Shown: positions 43,625 to 54,730, counted from the stretch's first letter. The stretch is 55,634 bases of DNA from Methanomethylovorans sp. (GCA_014361205.1 JACIVZ010000003.1:1-55634); one strand, 5' to 3'. The notes: a model not told the origin generated them from the sequence alone. Program-made: numbers and translations.

Positions 43625-44113
43625 TTATTCAAATACTCTGACAAATAATATACCTTCAGAGGTGCTGACACCAGTCGTCAGATATAGTTTATGCTTGCCG
43701 GCACCAATAACTGCCACGCCGTCCATAAACTCATTGCTGTAAGAAGCTTTGGATTCCCTTATTGTATATTTCCCCTCATATTCCAGAAAATAGTTCTTTG
43801 CATCATGAGGCCAGGAATTTTCATGTCCTGGTAAGGCTCCCAGAATTACTGTACAGCCCTTAGGAATATTTACATCAATAGTAAGATTACTGCCTGGACC
43901 GCTATTATATAATAGTGAAGCTGTAGCATCCATTCTTGATATCTCTGATTCAAGACTGCTCATTTTCATTTGATGAAGAAAACCTGAAGTTGCTGTTGCC
44001 AACATTAGAATAATCACTATCATAAGAATGGAAGAAACTACAAACCTCAAGGGTAAAGAAGATGCAGCAACTTGATTCTTTATAAAATTCTGATAAGTAT
44101 CCCTTATTTTCAC
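43625..44113 (-). CDS. Single-pass pilin-like surface protein A
   Basis: The 162-residue protein starts with GTG at 44113, overlapping the hisS stop (GTGA). It has a basic opening, [14 protein letters not shown], then a strong helix [20 protein letters not shown] (about 20-39), and an extracytoplasmic domain with beta-strand character ([28 protein letters not shown]). No enzyme motif. It is the first of four similar-architecture proteins and is translationally coupled to hisS. Confidence 0.65.
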   Translation of the reverse strand: MKIRDTYQNFIKNQVAASSLPLRFVVSSILMIVIILMLATATSGFLHQMKMSSLESEISRMDATASLLYNSGPGSNLTIDVNIPKGCTVILGALPGHENSWPHDAKNYFLEYEGKYTIRESKASYSNEFMDGVAVIGAGKHKLYLTTGVSTSEGILFVRVFE

Positions 44114-45351
44114 TTATTTTCACCAGTCAGTTTTACAATAATTTCATTCAGTGTAAGGGACTCTTGTCTGCCGCTATTCATATCTTTTAATGTGAAAAGA
44201 CCCTCTGAAATCTCTCTTTCACCCAATATAAGTGCATAACGGGCGCCTATATTGTTGGCATATGACAGTTGAGATTTGAAATTTCTGTTCATAATATCCA
44301 GATATACGGGAACATATTCCCTTAGCTTGCAGGCAATAGAAATGGCATTGAGGCGAGTTCTGTCTGTAGTGACAATAACAACTGTGTTTTGCGGTTCAGG
44401 TTCTATGTTATATATTTCCATAATCCTGTCAAAGCCAATCCCAAAACCAGTAGATGGAACATCTCCTCCGCCAAAAAGTTGGATGAGTTTATATGAACCA
44501 CCTCCACAGACCTGTTTCTGTGCACCAAGACCTTCAGCATAGACTTCAAAAACCATACCTGTATAATAATCAAGACCTCTGGCTATTCCAAAATCAATTG
44601 TATAATTGATTCCATATGCATCTAAGAGAGTAAGTATTTTCTGGAAAGTATCCAGTTCAGGAATGGAACCCAGAAGTTTGTAGGCTTTTGGAAGAGCTTC
44701 CTTTCCTGTAAGGGAAATCAGCTCAAGTAGTTGCATACGCAGATTTATAGGTGCTTTTATTTCCTCTAAGTAATCGTCCAGTCCTTTATCGTCTTTTTTA
44801 TCTACAAGGCGCATTATTTTGCTCTGTTGTTCAGTATTCAGAGAACTAAGGACGTGACGAATGATACCCAGATATCCGACATGCAAATCACATCGGATGC
44901 CTGCAATCTTAAGCATGGTAATTGCCAATGCTATTACCTCTGCATCAGCATCCGGGCTTTCGGACCCAATTAGCTCCACCCCGAACTGCCAGAACTCTCT
45001 GAATCTACCTTTCTGAGGTCTTTCATACCTAAAGCAATTTTCAAAATAGAATAGTTTCAATGGGCGTGGAAAGGCCTGCATTTCATTTACAAACATTCGC
45101 ATCACAGGCGCGGTCAGTTCAGGACGTAACGTCATCTCACGATTTCCTTTATCTGTGAAATTGTATAGTTCACCCACAATTCCTTCACCAGATTTCATTG
45201 TGAAAAGTTCAAGGTGTTCAAAGGTAGGCGTGACTACCTCCTGATAGCCCCATCTGCTAACTACCTGTCTAAACTGATATTCCAGATATCGCCGGCGAGT
45301 CATATCATGTGGGAGGAAATCTCTTGTTCCTCTTGGTCTTTGTATCGTCAT
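44110..45351 (-). CDS. hisS: Histidyl-tRNA synthetase
   Basis: The 413-residue class II synthetase charges tRNA-His. It has [16 protein letters not shown] near the start, motif 2 [18 protein letters not shown] near 117, the histidine A loop [15 protein letters not shown] near 254, and motif 3 [14 protein letters not shown] near 299, then the anticodon-binding domain. Full length for archaea. The stop overlaps the next gene by four bases. It has its own promoter region, divergent from the TrpB2 gene, in the gap 45352-45560. Confidence 0.96.
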   Translation of the reverse strand: MTIQRPRGTRDFLPHDMTRRRYLEYQFRQVVSRWGYQEVVTPTFEHLELFTMKSGEGIVGELYNFTDKGNREMTLRPELTAPVMRMFVNEMQAFPRPLKLFYFENCFRYERPQKGRFREFWQFGVELIGSESPDADAEVIALAITMLKIAGIRCDLHVGYLGIIRHVLSSLNTEQQSKIMRLVDKKDDKGLDDYLEEIKAPINLRMQLLELISLTGKEALPKAYKLLGSIPELDTFQKILTLLDAYGINYTIDFGIARGLDYYTGMVFEVYAEGLGAQKQVCGGGSYKLIQLFGGGDVPSTGFGIGFDRIMEIYNIEPEPQNTVVIVTTDRTRLNAISIACKLREYVPVYLDIMNRNFKSQLSYANNIGARYALILGEREISEGLFTLKDMNSGRQESLTLNEIIVKLTGENK

Positions 45352-45560
45352 CTGATCAACCTAATGAATTGTAAGATAAATTAAAATTTGGATCTCGACT
45401 TATCTATTTTGCAGGTTAGTATTTAGACAGTCTATTTTACTTTTTCGATTGTAAATACATTGTAGATGTAAAGTAGATACTGAGAGAAAACCAAAAATAC
45501 TAAATATAATTACAGATATGTGCATCGTTGTATAAATTAATACATTTATTGAGGCTTATT

Positions 45561-46865
45561 ATGGAACATACAAGGATACTACTCGACGAAAACGAGATGC
45601 CTACTCGTTGGTATAACATACTTGCAGATCTGCCTGAGCCCCTTGAACCCCCGCTTAACCCTGAAACCAAGGAACCCATCAAACCATCGGAACTTGAGCC
45701 TATATTTGCAAAAGAACTAATAAAACAGGAAATGAGCCCTGAAAAGTATATTGATATCCCTCAGGAAATCCTCGAAATATATAAGCTTTGGAGACCTTCA
45801 CCCCTCCACAGGGCATACAGGCTTGAGAAAGCTCTTGGCACACCGGCAAAAATATACTATAAAAATGAAAGCGTAAGCCCGGCAGGTAGCCATAAACCAA
45901 ACACTGCCATTGCACAGGCATACTACAATATGAAAGAAGGCACCGAAAGAATTACCACTGAAACAGGTGCTGGTCAGTGGGGCAGTGCTCTTGCACTTTC
46001 ATGTAACTTTTTTGACATTGAATGCAAAGTTTTCATGGTGAGATCTAGCTTTTATCAAAAACCATACAGGAAATCCCTGATAAATCTCTGGGGTGCCAAC
46101 GTTGTCCCTTCTCCAAGCAATGAAACACATTTTGGGAGAATGATTCTTGAGAAATACCCCGATACCAGCGGAAGCCTGGGAATTGCCATAAGTGAAGCAA
46201 TAGAAGTGGCAGCCATGAACGACAATACAAAGTATGCTCTTGGCAGTGTCCTTAACCACACATGCCTCCATCAGACTGTTGTCGGTTTAGAAACACAGAA
46301 GCAGTTTGAAAAAACTGAGGATTACCCGGACATTGTCATTGGATGCTGTGGAGGAGGAAGTAACCTTGCAGGGGTTAGTTTACCCTATATAAGAGATAAC
46401 ATCGCAGGGAAGAGAAATACAAGGATTATTGCAGTAGAGCCAACTGCATGTCCTAGCCTTACAGAAGGCAGATTTGACTATGATTTTGGTGATATGGCAC
46501 AGATGACACCACTGCTTAAGATGTACACCCTTGGCTCTGAGTTCATACCTCCTGCTATTCACGCAGGTGGTCTGCGATATCATGGAGCTTCCCCTATAAT
46601 CAGCAAACTTGTAGCAGATGGTATGATGGAAGCAAGATCCTACCATCAGGTAGAAATATTTGATGCGGCTGTAACCTTTGCACGCAGTGAAGGAATAGCA
46701 CCTGCTCCTGAATCGGCACATGCTATTAAATGTGCTATAGATGAGGCGCTCAAATGCAAGGAGACTGGAGAAGAGAAAACTATTCTCTTCAACTTGAGCG
46801 GTCACGGACACTTTGACATGGCATCATATGACATGTATTTCAATGGAAAGCTGACCAATGAATAA
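45561..46865 (+). CDS. trpB2: TrpB2-type tryptophan synthase beta chain
   Basis: The 434-residue PLP enzyme is of the TrpB2 class, longer than TrpB1 and typically not beside trpA. It shows [14 protein letters not shown], the PLP lysine in [11 protein letters not shown] near 112, [11 protein letters not shown] near 134, [10 protein letters not shown] near 233, and the phosphate-binding [10 protein letters not shown] near 257. TrpB2 forms tryptophan from indole and serine, perhaps as indole salvage. GAGG lies 6 bases before ATG 45561; an ATG at 45528 is in frame but unsupported. A hairpin terminator follows at 46884. Confidence 0.93.
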   Translation: MEHTRILLDENEMPTRWYNILADLPEPLEPPLNPETKEPIKPSELEPIFAKELIKQEMSPEKYIDIPQEILEIYKLWRPSPLHRAYRLEKALGTPAKIYYKNESVSPAGSHKPNTAIAQAYYNMKEGTERITTETGAGQWGSALALSCNFFDIECKVFMVRSSFYQKPYRKSLINLWGANVVPSPSNETHFGRMILEKYPDTSGSLGIAISEAIEVAAMNDNTKYALGSVLNHTCLHQTVVGLETQKQFEKTEDYPDIVIGCCGGGSNLAGVSLPYIRDNIAGKRNTRIIAVEPTACPSLTEGRFDYDFGDMAQMTPLLKMYTLGSEFIPPAIHAGGLRYHGASPIISKLVADGMMEARSYHQVEIFDAAVTFARSEGIAPAPESAHAIKCAIDEALKCKETGEEKTILFNLSGHGHFDMASYDMYFNGKLTNE

Positions 46866-46883
46866 GCTTCACAAGAGAAAAAA

Positions 46884-46902
46884 GCCTGCTATACTGGCAG
46901 GT
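46884..46902 (+). terminator. Hairpin terminator after TrpB2
   Basis: GCCTGC and GCAGGT (one G-T pair) flank a short loop 19 bases after the stop, followed by CATATTTTTCCTATTTTT. A stem with T-runs is a good terminator. Confidence 0.65.
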
Positions 46903-47126
46903 CATATTTTTCCTATTTTTCAAAAGCTCATATATTTCGATAATGTCAATTATTTAATCTCTAATCTTCTTAAAAGTTTGTTTAATAAAAGCTCCACTGA
47001 AGAAAAATTTTACTGGTAGTTCATAAAATAAATAATAAACGTTGAGTAGAGGTAAACTATATAAAGCTGTCAAATTAAGAGAAGCAACTTTTATTAGACA
47101 TCAAATCATCTTTCCAATGGTTCCCC

Positions 47127-49349
47127 ATGCATATCAAAGAACTCAATCTTCCGGAAGAAGTTATTGATTTCTATATAGAGTCCGGAATTGAACATTTGTA
47201 TCCGCCTCAAGCAGAAGCTATTGAAAAAGGCCTTCTTGAAGGAGTGAATATCGTAGCTGCAATACCCACGGCATCTGGAAAAACCCTCATAGCAGAGTTT
47301 GCAATGCTTAACTCTATTTTAAAAGGAGGGAAAGCTCTCTATATTGTACCTTTGAGGGCACTGGCATCTGAAAAGATGGAACATTTCCTAAAGTTTAGAA
47401 AAATTGGTATCAAAACAGGCATATCAACTGGTGATTTTGAGGCAAGGGATGAATGGCTCGGATCAAACGATATAATAGTTGCGACTTCTGAAAAAACGGA
47501 TGCTCTGCTGCGCAATGAGACATCCTGGATGCAGGACATTACTGCAATAGTTGTAGATGAAATACATCTGTTAGATTCAGCTAACAGAGGACCTACGCTG
47601 GAAATCACAATTACAAAATTGAGAAGGCTTAATCCACGTGCTCAAATTATTGCGTTATCTGCAACAGTGGGCAATGCACAGCAAATAGCTGACTGGCTGA
47701 AAGGCAAGCTTATATTAAGTGAATGGAGACCAACCGATCTTCGTGAAGGTGTATACTATGCTGATACTATTAATTTTGTGGGTTCCCAGAAAGCTATTAG
47801 TATAACATCTTCTGACGATGGTGTCAATATCGTTATGGATACACTGGAAGAAGGAGGACAGTGTCTTGTATTCGAAAGCACCCGAAAGAATGCCGTAGGT
47901 TTTGCTAAGAAGCTGGTTAGACACGTTAAAAAGACACTGAGCAAAGAGGAACATAACTTTATAGACGTCATCGTGAATTCAATAGTAGAAGCATCTGAAA
48001 CCGAAGAATCCAAGGTGCTCGCACAATGTGTACGAAATGGTGTAGCTTTTCATCATGCTGGATTGAACTCAGCTCATCGCAGGCTTGTGGAGGATGGATT
48101 CAGAAATAACGTAATCAAAGTTATATGTAGTACTCCAACCCTTGCAGCCGGACTTAATCTTCCAGCGCGGAGAGTTGTTATCCGCAGCTACAAGAGATAC
48201 GATACTAATTTTGGAATGCTGCCAATACCTGTCTTGGAATATAAACAAATGGCAGGCAGGGCTGGCCGACCTCATCTTGACCCTTATGGCGAATCAGTAC
48301 TAATAGCCCGTTCTTATGAAGAGATGGAAGCTCTTTTTGAGAACTACATCAATGCCAAAGTTGAAGACATCTGGTCAAAACTTGGTACGGAAAATGCTCT
48401 GCGTACACATGTCCTTTCTACAGTGGTTAATGGTTTTGCTTCCAGTCAGGAAGGACTGATGGAATTTATGAGTTCAACTTTTTTCGCACATCAGCAGGAG
48501 ACATGCAATCTACTGGAAGTTGTGGAGGAAAGTATAGCATTCCTGTTGGAGCATGGTATGCTACAGGATGAAAGCAGGCTGAGGGCTACAAGACTTGGAA
48601 AACTTGTTTCCATGCTCTATATCGACCCACTTTCTGCAGCTATCATACTAGAAGGACTGAGTAAGGCAAAGAAAATTACAGATTTAACGTTACTGCATCT
48701 GATATGCAGCACTCCTGATATGAAGCAATTGTACATGCGCAGTTCTGATTACACAATGATCAACGAATTTGCAATGACTCATAGGGAAGAATTCGCCAGA
48801 ATGCCCAGTCCTTTCAAGGATATAGAATATGAATGGTTCCTGGGAGAAGTTAAAACTGCTATACTTCTGATGAAATGGATAAATGAAGTGTCAATGGATG
48901 AAATCACTGGTCTATTCAATGTTGGTGAAGGTGATGTACATGCAATTGCTGATATCGCACAATGGCTTATGCATTCAACGGCACGACTTGCTGAGACCAT
49001 GGGGTTAACAGGTGCCGAAAAAGCATATGAATTGGAAAAGCGCATATATTATGGAGCTAATGCTGAATTACTTGAATTAGTAAGTATTCGTGATGTTGGA
49101 AGGGTACGTGCCCGCAGGTTGTATAACGCAGGACTAACGTCCGTGGCTTTATTAAAGCAAGCAAGCGTAGAAAGAATAGCGAAATTGATCGGACAGAAGA
49201 CTGCAGAAAAAATAGTCAAAAATATAAAAGATCAGTACTCAACAGAAGAAGTAAATGATTCAGTTGATATAAACGATTCAGTAAATACAGCATACAGTTC
49301 AATGGAAAAAAAACAAAGAACCTTCTATGATTTTGACTATATAAATTAA
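47127..49349 (+). CDS. hel308: Hel308 (Hjm) DNA helicase
   Basis: The 740-residue superfamily 2 3'-5' helicase acts on stalled forks. Motifs: PPQAEAI (Q-like), Walker [14 protein letters not shown] near 46, VVDEIHLLD near 142 (DEIH), ALSATVGNA near 174, VFESTRK near 255, [10 protein letters not shown] near 310, and [13 protein letters not shown] near 375. A winged helix, a ratchet domain and a C-terminal helix-hairpin-helix ([19 protein letters not shown] near 650) follow. The last 13 residues ([12 protein letters not shown]) resemble a PCNA-interacting peptide. A TATA box (ACTATATAAAG) lies about 70 bases upstream. Confidence 0.96.
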   Translation: MHIKELNLPEEVIDFYIESGIEHLYPPQAEAIEKGLLEGVNIVAAIPTASGKTLIAEFAMLNSILKGGKALYIVPLRALASEKMEHFLKFRKIGIKTGISTGDFEARDEWLGSNDIIVATSEKTDALLRNETSWMQDITAIVVDEIHLLDSANRGPTLEITITKLRRLNPRAQIIALSATVGNAQQIADWLKGKLILSEWRPTDLREGVYYADTINFVGSQKAISITSSDDGVNIVMDTLEEGGQCLVFESTRKNAVGFAKKLVRHVKKTLSKEEHNFIDVIVNSIVEASETEESKVLAQCVRNGVAFHHAGLNSAHRRLVEDGFRNNVIKVICSTPTLAAGLNLPARRVVIRSYKRYDTNFGMLPIPVLEYKQMAGRAGRPHLDPYGESVLIARSYEEMEALFENYINAKVEDIWSKLGTENALRTHVLSTVVNGFASSQEGLMEFMSSTFFAHQQETCNLLEVVEESIAFLLEHGMLQDESRLRATRLGKLVSMLYIDPLSAAIILEGLSKAKKITDLTLLHLICSTPDMKQLYMRSSDYTMINEFAMTHREEFARMPSPFKDIEYEWFLGEVKTAILLMKWINEVSMDEITGLFNVGEGDVHAIADIAQWLMHSTARLAETMGLTGAEKAYELEKRIYYGANAELLELVSIRDVGRVRARRLYNAGLTSVALLKQASVERIAKLIGQKTAEKIVKNIKDQYSTEEVNDSVDINDSVNTAYSSMEKKQRTFYDFDYIN

Positions 49350-49362
49350 TATGAGGATTTTT

Positions 49363-50643
49363 ATGCTTTATGGTAAATTATCAGAAATTCCCAAAAAAGA
49401 ATTGCAGGCACTTATAGAACGCGCAGGAGAGCTGACGAATTTAAATGATACAGTCTCCTCGATTATAGTAAATGTGCGCAGCAAAGGAGATGTATCCCTA
49501 AGGGAATATACTCAGCGTTTTGATGGTGCAATTATTGAGGATATAGAAGTATCTAAAGAAGATATTGAAAAAGCATATGACAGTATAGATAGAGAAATTA
49601 TAAAACATCTAAAAATAGCTGCTGGAAATATTCGAAAATTCCATGAAGCACAAATGCCTGAAAAAATCTGGTTCATGGAACTGGTTCCGGGGATAGAAGT
49701 TGGACAAAAGATAACTGCACTTAAAACAGTAGGTGCATATGTGCCAGGTGGCAGAGCATCATATCCTTCAACTGCTCTTATGACTATTATACCAGCAAAG
49801 GTTGCAGGTGTGAGAAATGTTGTTATGTGTACACCTCCTCGTCCCGATGGAACGGTCAATCCTCTTACGCTGGCTGCAGCAAAAATAGCAGGTGCTGATC
49901 ATGTATACCGGGTTGGGGGAGTACAGGCTGTTGCTGCCATGGCTTACGGCACAGAGAGCGTTATGAAGGTTGATAAGATAGTAGGTCCCGGAAATGTTTA
50001 TGTGACTGCAGCCAAGATGCAGATCAGAGATCTAGCTGATATAGACTTTCCGGCAGGTCCAAGTGAAGTACTGATAATTGCAGATGATTCTGCACATCCT
50101 GCGATGATTGCCGCTGATATGATAGCACAGGCTGAGCATGATCCAAATGCTGTATCTGTACTTGTGACAACTTCAGAGAAACTTGCCTATGATGTAAGAG
50201 AAGAAGTGTTTAATCAGGTAAATAGCACTCTGAGGAAGGAAATTATAAGTTTATCATTAAAAAATGCTGGTATACTTATAGCAGATTCCATCCAAGAATG
50301 TATTGAATTTTCGAACAGTTTCGCCCCTGAACACCTGGAGATCATAACGATAAATGACGATTTTGTACTTAACAGGATAGAACATGCAGGTTCGATTTTT
50401 ATTGGAAAATACGCTCCTGTTCCTGTGGGTGATTATGCTTCTGGCACAAATCACGTTTTGCCTACTGCGGGATATGCCCGAATGTATTCCGGACTTAATC
50501 TTATGCATTTCTTGAAGATTTCCAGTATTCAACGTATAAGTAAGGATGGGCTTTCCAGTATCCAGGATACTGTAATAACTCTGGCTGAAAAAGAAGGGCT
50601 GAATGCACATGCTGATGCTATAAGAATACGCTTTTCCCGATAA
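49363..50643 (+). CDS. hisD: Histidinol dehydrogenase
   Basis: The 426-residue enzyme oxidises histidinol to histidine with NAD and zinc. Motifs: [15 protein letters not shown] near 124, [16 protein letters not shown] near 201, [13 protein letters not shown] near 228, AQAEHDPNA near 254 (metal Gln/His), and APEHLEI then [18 protein letters not shown] near 350. GAGG lies 6 bases before ATG 49363; an ATG at 49351 forms part of that ribosome binding site region. It is 13 bases after hel308, so the two are cotranscribed despite unrelated roles. Confidence 0.93.
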   Translation: MLYGKLSEIPKKELQALIERAGELTNLNDTVSSIIVNVRSKGDVSLREYTQRFDGAIIEDIEVSKEDIEKAYDSIDREIIKHLKIAAGNIRKFHEAQMPEKIWFMELVPGIEVGQKITALKTVGAYVPGGRASYPSTALMTIIPAKVAGVRNVVMCTPPRPDGTVNPLTLAAAKIAGADHVYRVGGVQAVAAMAYGTESVMKVDKIVGPGNVYVTAAKMQIRDLADIDFPAGPSEVLIIADDSAHPAMIAADMIAQAEHDPNAVSVLVTTSEKLAYDVREEVFNQVNSTLRKEIISLSLKNAGILIADSIQECIEFSNSFAPEHLEIITINDDFVLNRIEHAGSIFIGKYAPVPVGDYASGTNHVLPTAGYARMYSGLNLMHFLKISSIQRISKDGLSSIQDTVITLAEKEGLNAHADAIRIRFSR

Positions 50644-50744
50644 AATCAAGCTGTAATCTATTTCAATCGACAATTATTTAATAGGTGAATACATAATTTG
50701 TTTAATAAGTTATTTTTAAAATCATACTGGTGGGGGGGCCACCT

Positions 50745-51146
50745 ATGAAAATAAGAGTTGTAAGTTCCAGGGAAGAGATAAATGAACTCAATCCGAATGA
50801 GAAAGTTATACATCTAGCTTTTCGACCATCAAATAAAGATATTTTCAGCCTTGTACAGACTTGTCCAAAAGTAGAGGTTATTCAGATACCAAGTTCTTAC
50901 AGAAGAACAGTTTCCAAGTCCATAGAGATGTTTCTGCAAATGCAGAATATCAAACTTGTAGAAGGAGATGTATGGGGTCATAGGAAGGATATAAATGAAT
51001 ATTTTAGTATAGCTCCTGCTATTATTGAGAAAATCAAGGAAATGAAGGCTGAAGGAAGATCTGATAGTGAGATAGCCGATAAGGTGGAAAGGGAAGGGAA
51101 ACTTAACAGAGAAATGATATTGTACATACTTGGAAAACATAAGTAA
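50745..51146 (+). CDS. DUF1699 family protein
   Basis: The 133-residue protein matches DUF1699, which I know only from Methanosarcina and relatives: MKIRVVSSREEINELNPNEK, then VIHLAFRPSNKDIFSLVQTCP, VEVIQIPSSYRRTVSKSIEM and LVEGDVWGHRKDINEY. The last 40 residues look like a small HTH-like helical segment (GRSDSEIADKVEREGK). Function unknown; the family's narrow distribution suggests a lineage-specific role. GGTGGGGGGG lies 6-8 bases before ATG 50745. It has its own leader, separate from hisD. Confidence 0.8.
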   Translation: MKIRVVSSREEINELNPNEKVIHLAFRPSNKDIFSLVQTCPKVEVIQIPSSYRRTVSKSIEMFLQMQNIKLVEGDVWGHRKDINEYFSIAPAIIEKIKEMKAEGRSDSEIADKVEREGKLNREMILYILGKHK

Positions 51147-51294
51147 ATAAAAGCAAATTCATTTTTAAGAATTAATTAATGTGTTGTTTTCTGTATAATA
51201 CACATTACGGTTTAAATTGCAGTCCGGCATTTTAACGATGCCTATAAATAACTTTATCACTTCATCTTTTGAAAACAGGACAGGTTTTGCTATA

Positions 51295-52059
51295 ATGACT
51301 GAGAATTACGGAAAAGTATATCTGGTAGGTTCAGGACCCGGAGATCCCGAACTTCTTACATTGAAAGCGAGACGCCTCATTGATAATGCAGATGTAGTTA
51401 TATATGACCAGCTTCCAGGTGAAGCGATAATTGCTTCTATTCCCAAAAAAGCTGAAAAAATTGATGCTGGGAAGTATGCCGGAGATCACACTTTATCTCA
51501 AAACAGTATAAACAAACTTATGATAGAAAAGGCAAAAGAAGGCAAAACGGTAGTGCGCCTCAAGGGTGGGGATCCCTATGTTTTCGGGAGGGGGGGCGAA
51601 GAAGCTCAGGAATTGATAAGAGCTGGAATAAATTTTGAAGTAGTTCCAGGGATTACTTCGGCTATTTCTGCACCTGCTTATGCAGGTATTCCTGTTACTC
51701 ATAGGGAATATGCCTCAATGGTGACTTTTATAACTGGTCATGAAGACCCCACTAAAAATGAAAGCGGCATAGACTGGGAAATACTTGCAAAATTTCCAGG
51801 AACCATCGTGATTTTCATGGGTGTCAAAATGCTTGAAAATAATGTAAATGAACTTATTAAACACGGAAAAGATCCTTCCACTCCAGTTGCACTGATAGAG
51901 AGAGGAACCCGCCCCGACCAGAGAGTAACTATAGGAACCCTTGAAAATATAGTTTCTTTGAAGAATGAAAGAAAAGTAAAAGCTCCGGCAATTACAATAA
52001 TCGGTAATGTTGTAAAACTTCACGATGAACTTGGAGAACAGATACTGGAAGGTATTTGA
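51295..52059 (+). CDS. cobA: Uroporphyrinogen-III C-methyltransferase
   Basis: The 254-residue protein methylates uroporphyrinogen III twice to precorrin-2, the entry to siroheme, cobamides and F430. It shows YLVGSGPGDPELLTLKA, VVRLKGGDPYVFGRGGEEA near 84, VVPGITSAISAPAYAGIPVTHR near 113, and the C-terminal TIIGNVVKLH. ATG 51295 is favoured: TATA-like CCTATAAATA at 51240 would place the transcription start downstream of the earlier in-frame start at 51217. Its stop lies one base before hemD. Confidence 0.92.
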   Translation: MTENYGKVYLVGSGPGDPELLTLKARRLIDNADVVIYDQLPGEAIIASIPKKAEKIDAGKYAGDHTLSQNSINKLMIEKAKEGKTVVRLKGGDPYVFGRGGEEAQELIRAGINFEVVPGITSAISAPAYAGIPVTHREYASMVTFITGHEDPTKNESGIDWEILAKFPGTIVIFMGVKMLENNVNELIKHGKDPSTPVALIERGTRPDQRVTIGTLENIVSLKNERKVKAPAITIIGNVVKLHDELGEQILEGI

Positions 52060-52060
52060 A

Positions 52061-52864
52061 ATGACGTCTGAAAAAAGACCCGTGATAGCTATAATGCGTC
52101 CAACAGTATATAAAGAGGAGTCTGTAAGACTTGCAGAATCCATGGGATTTGATGCGATAGCTGTTCCGATGATAGAACTTGCAGGAATGGAAGATTCTTC
52201 TTTCAAACCTTTTTTTGAGCGCATCGTAAAGAAAGAAGCTGATTATGTGATATTCACAAGTGCCAATGGACTTGATTTCACATTGAGAAAAATACCTTAT
52301 GTTATGCGTGACATGTTCATAGAAGCCTTAAACCGTACTAATGTTATAGCAATCGGCCCAACTACGAAAAAAGCTCTTGAAGAAAAAGGAATCAAAGTTA
52401 TGGGCATGCCAGGCGTATATAGTTCAAAAGGCTTGGTCGAGTACCTTTGCAACGATGTCAAAGGGAAGAAAGTGAACTTAGCTCGTAGCGTTTTTGGTTC
52501 AACTGTGCTTACAGAGGGACTTATCAGATGCGGTGCGGATGTACTGGAAACAAAAGTTTACAGCCTTTTTAAACCTGATGGAGCGGAGCAAAAGGATCTT
52601 ATAAGATCTGCGATGGAAGGTAAGATCACAGCTTTTGCTTTTACAAGTTCTATGATGGTACATAATTTCTTTGAAGTTGCAAAAGAAATGGAAGCTACGG
52701 CTTCTGTTATTGAAGCTCTTAATGGATCTATCGTGGCAGCTATTGGCCTGCCCACAGCTGAAACTTTACGGAGTTACAGAGTAAGTGTCTCTGTGATTCC
52801 AGATGAGTATACCTTTGAAGAAGTATTGAGAAAAATCAGGGATATGCTTTCTGCATGTTCCTGA
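52061..52864 (+). CDS. hemD: Uroporphyrinogen-III synthase
   Basis: The 267-residue HemD cyclises and inverts hydroxymethylbilane. The family is divergent but recognisable: RPVIAIMRPTVY, YVIFTSANGLDF near 68, VIAIGPTTKKALEEKG near 98, KVNLARSV, LETKVYSLF and FAFTSSMMVHNFF near 190, then AAIGLPTAETLRSY near 226. ATG 52061 is one base after the cobA stop, with GGAAGG upstream. It forms an operon with cobA and probably with the downstream ahbC. Confidence 0.88.
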   Translation: MTSEKRPVIAIMRPTVYKEESVRLAESMGFDAIAVPMIELAGMEDSSFKPFFERIVKKEADYVIFTSANGLDFTLRKIPYVMRDMFIEALNRTNVIAIGPTTKKALEEKGIKVMGMPGVYSSKGLVEYLCNDVKGKKVNLARSVFGSTVLTEGLIRCGADVLETKVYSLFKPDGAEQKDLIRSAMEGKITAFAFTSSMMVHNFFEVAKEMEATASVIEALNGSIVAAIGLPTAETLRSYRVSVSVIPDEYTFEEVLRKIRDMLSACS

Positions 52865-52972
52865 AAAACTATTTATATCGTTTTTTCTTTTTTTCATTCA
52901 ATTTAGGAAAAAAGACAACTGAATTAAAATTAAATTTGTGTTCAATCGTCCTTATTAAACGGAAAGATGATC

Positions 52973-54175
52973 ATGATTGGGATTTCTAAACTATATTGCG
53001 GAACCGTGGAACCATCTGATGCACTCAGATATGGCAGAGATTCTAAAAAACTACCTTCTCATCTGTTACAGTTTTCAATTGACAAAAAACCTGTAGTTGT
53101 CTGGAATGTCACCAGGCGCTGTAACCTTAAATGTGTTCATTGTTATGCACATTCTAAGGACATTGATTATGGAAATGAATTAACTACTGAAGAAGGAAAA
53201 GCACTTATAGACGATCTCGCAGAGTTCGGTTCTCCTGTCATACTTTTCTCAGGAGGGGAACCCCTCATGCGGAAAGATTTGCTCGAACTGGTTGCATACG
53301 CAAGATCTAAAGGCAGAAGAGCAGTAATTTCCACTAATGGAACCCTCATCGACAAAGATATTGCAAAAAAATTAAAAGATATTGGTCTATCTTACGTAGG
53401 TATTTCCCTTGATGGTATCAGAGAGACTAATGATCGTTTCAGGGGTTCAGTAGGGGCTTTCAATGCCGCTCTTGAGGGGCTGCGCAATTGCAAAAGGGAA
53501 GGAATAAAGGTTGGGCTAAGGTTTACCATCAATAAACACAATGTACAGGATATCCCTGATATATTCGAATTAATTGAAAAAGAAAATATTCCGCGCATAT
53601 GTTTCTATCATTTAGTATATGCAGGCAGGGGGTCGGATATGATAGATGAAGACCTTTCTCTAGAAGAAAGCCGAAAGGTAATGGATGTAATAATGGAAAG
53701 AACCAGACAGCTTCATGAAAAAGGATTGCCAGTAGAAGTTCTCACGGTTGATAATCATTGTGATGGTCCTTACATTTATCTCAAGTTAATGCAAGAAAAT
53801 CCAAAAAGAGCTGAAGAAGTATATTCACTGCTTCAGATGAACCAGGGCAACTCGACTGGTATAGGTATTGGCTGTGTCTCATGGGATGGTTCAGTCCATC
53901 CTGATCAGTTCTGGAGACATTATACTTTTGGAAATGTACGGGAAAGAAAATTCAGTGAAATATGGGTTGATACCACTGACGAATTGATGGCAGGTCTTAA
54001 GAACCGTAAGCCTCTGATAAAAAAACACGCTGACAGATGTGCAAGGTGCAAATGGCTGGAAATATGTAATGCTAATTTCAGGGTAAGAGCAGAAGCTGTA
54101 TATGAAAATGTATGGGCTGATGATCCTGCATGTTACCTTACAGACGAAGAAATAGGATATCACGGGAAGAACTGA
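52973..54175 (+). CDS. ahbC: AhbC: 12,18-didecarboxysiroheme deacetylase
   Basis: The 400-residue radical SAM enzyme removes acetyl-derived groups in the alternative heme pathway. It starts MIGISKLYCGTVEPSDALRY, a string I associate with AhbC. The SAM cluster motif is CNLKCVHCYAH near 50, LFSGGEPLMRKDL near 90, and a SPASM-like domain ends CARCKWLEIC near 362. ATG 52973 matches the family start; ATG 52967 is adjacent. TATTTATATC near 52872 may be its promoter, followed by T-runs at 52881-52894 that might also terminate hemD. AhbD and siroheme decarboxylase genes are not in the window. Confidence 0.88.
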   Translation: MIGISKLYCGTVEPSDALRYGRDSKKLPSHLLQFSIDKKPVVVWNVTRRCNLKCVHCYAHSKDIDYGNELTTEEGKALIDDLAEFGSPVILFSGGEPLMRKDLLELVAYARSKGRRAVISTNGTLIDKDIAKKLKDIGLSYVGISLDGIRETNDRFRGSVGAFNAALEGLRNCKREGIKVGLRFTINKHNVQDIPDIFELIEKENIPRICFYHLVYAGRGSDMIDEDLSLEESRKVMDVIMERTRQLHEKGLPVEVLTVDNHCDGPYIYLKLMQENPKRAEEVYSLLQMNQGNSTGIGIGCVSWDGSVHPDQFWRHYTFGNVRERKFSEIWVDTTDELMAGLKNRKPLIKKHADRCARCKWLEICNANFRVRAEAVYENVWADDPACYLTDEEIGYHGKN

Positions 54176-54344
54176 TGTTTCATTTCCAATATTGTATATA
54201 CTCAAAAATATATTCTATAAAAATTTCTGCCATCACAATGACTAAAAACAGCAAACACAACGTTTTTAAGAACATTGCAAACAAAGATATCACCTGTCTG
54301 CATATTTTTTTATAAAAGATAGTATGGACAGCTATATAAAGAGT

Positions 54345-54362
54345 ATGACCTTCAGAGGTCAT
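54345..54362 (-). terminator. Hairpin terminator after superoxide reductase
   Basis: ATGACCT and AGGTCAT form a 7-bp stem with a TCAG loop, 18 bases beyond the superoxide reductase stop on the minus strand, followed by ACTCTTTATATAGC. It fits a terminator for that gene. Confidence 0.6.
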
Positions 54363-54379
54363 GAAAGTATCCAGTTGAA

Positions 54380-54730
54380 TTAAACTTCAATGCAGTTCTG
54401 CCATACACCGTGAATATTACAGTATTCAAGAGCACAGAATGCTTTGAAATTATCAATGTTGTTGACATGGAAAGTAGCTATTGGCTGTGTATGTACAGGT
54501 TCAAAATTCATCTTTCCAAAATCGATGGTTTTTCCATCCCTGGTGACACCATAAAGCTCCACCCATTCGATATGATGTTCCACTGTATTGGGATGAGGTA
54601 CTTCCTTGCCTACAATCACCCTTATAAAATCATTACCGTTTGATCCATGTCCTCTTATGATTTCGATTGTGGGAACATGTTTCTCTTTACCTTCTATTTC
54701 TTTTCCTTTTAATACTTCTCCGAACTGCAT
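54380..54730 (-). CDS. Superoxide reductase (neelaredoxin type)
   Basis: The 116-residue protein is a one-iron superoxide reductase that reduces superoxide to peroxide without making oxygen. It shows GKEKHVPTIEI (catalytic Glu-Lys-His), VPHPNTVEHHIEWVELYG near 44-60 with iron histidines, and ALEYCNIHGVWQ near the C-terminus with the Cys and His ligands. No N-terminal desulforedoxin domain. GGTGA lies 6 bases before the ATG. It is typical of anaerobic archaea and convergent with ahbC. Confidence 0.92.
   Translation of the reverse strand: MQFGEVLKGKEIEGKEKHVPTIEIIRGHGSNGNDFIRVIVGKEVPHPNTVEHHIEWVELYGVTRDGKTIDFGKMNFEPVHTQPIATFHVNNIDNFKAFCALEYCNIHGVWQNCIEV

Noticed and set aside
51217-51294. Longer CobA starting at 51217
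   Set aside because: The extra 26 residues are not CobA-like, and a TATA-like CCTATAAATA lies inside them, so the mRNA probably starts downstream.
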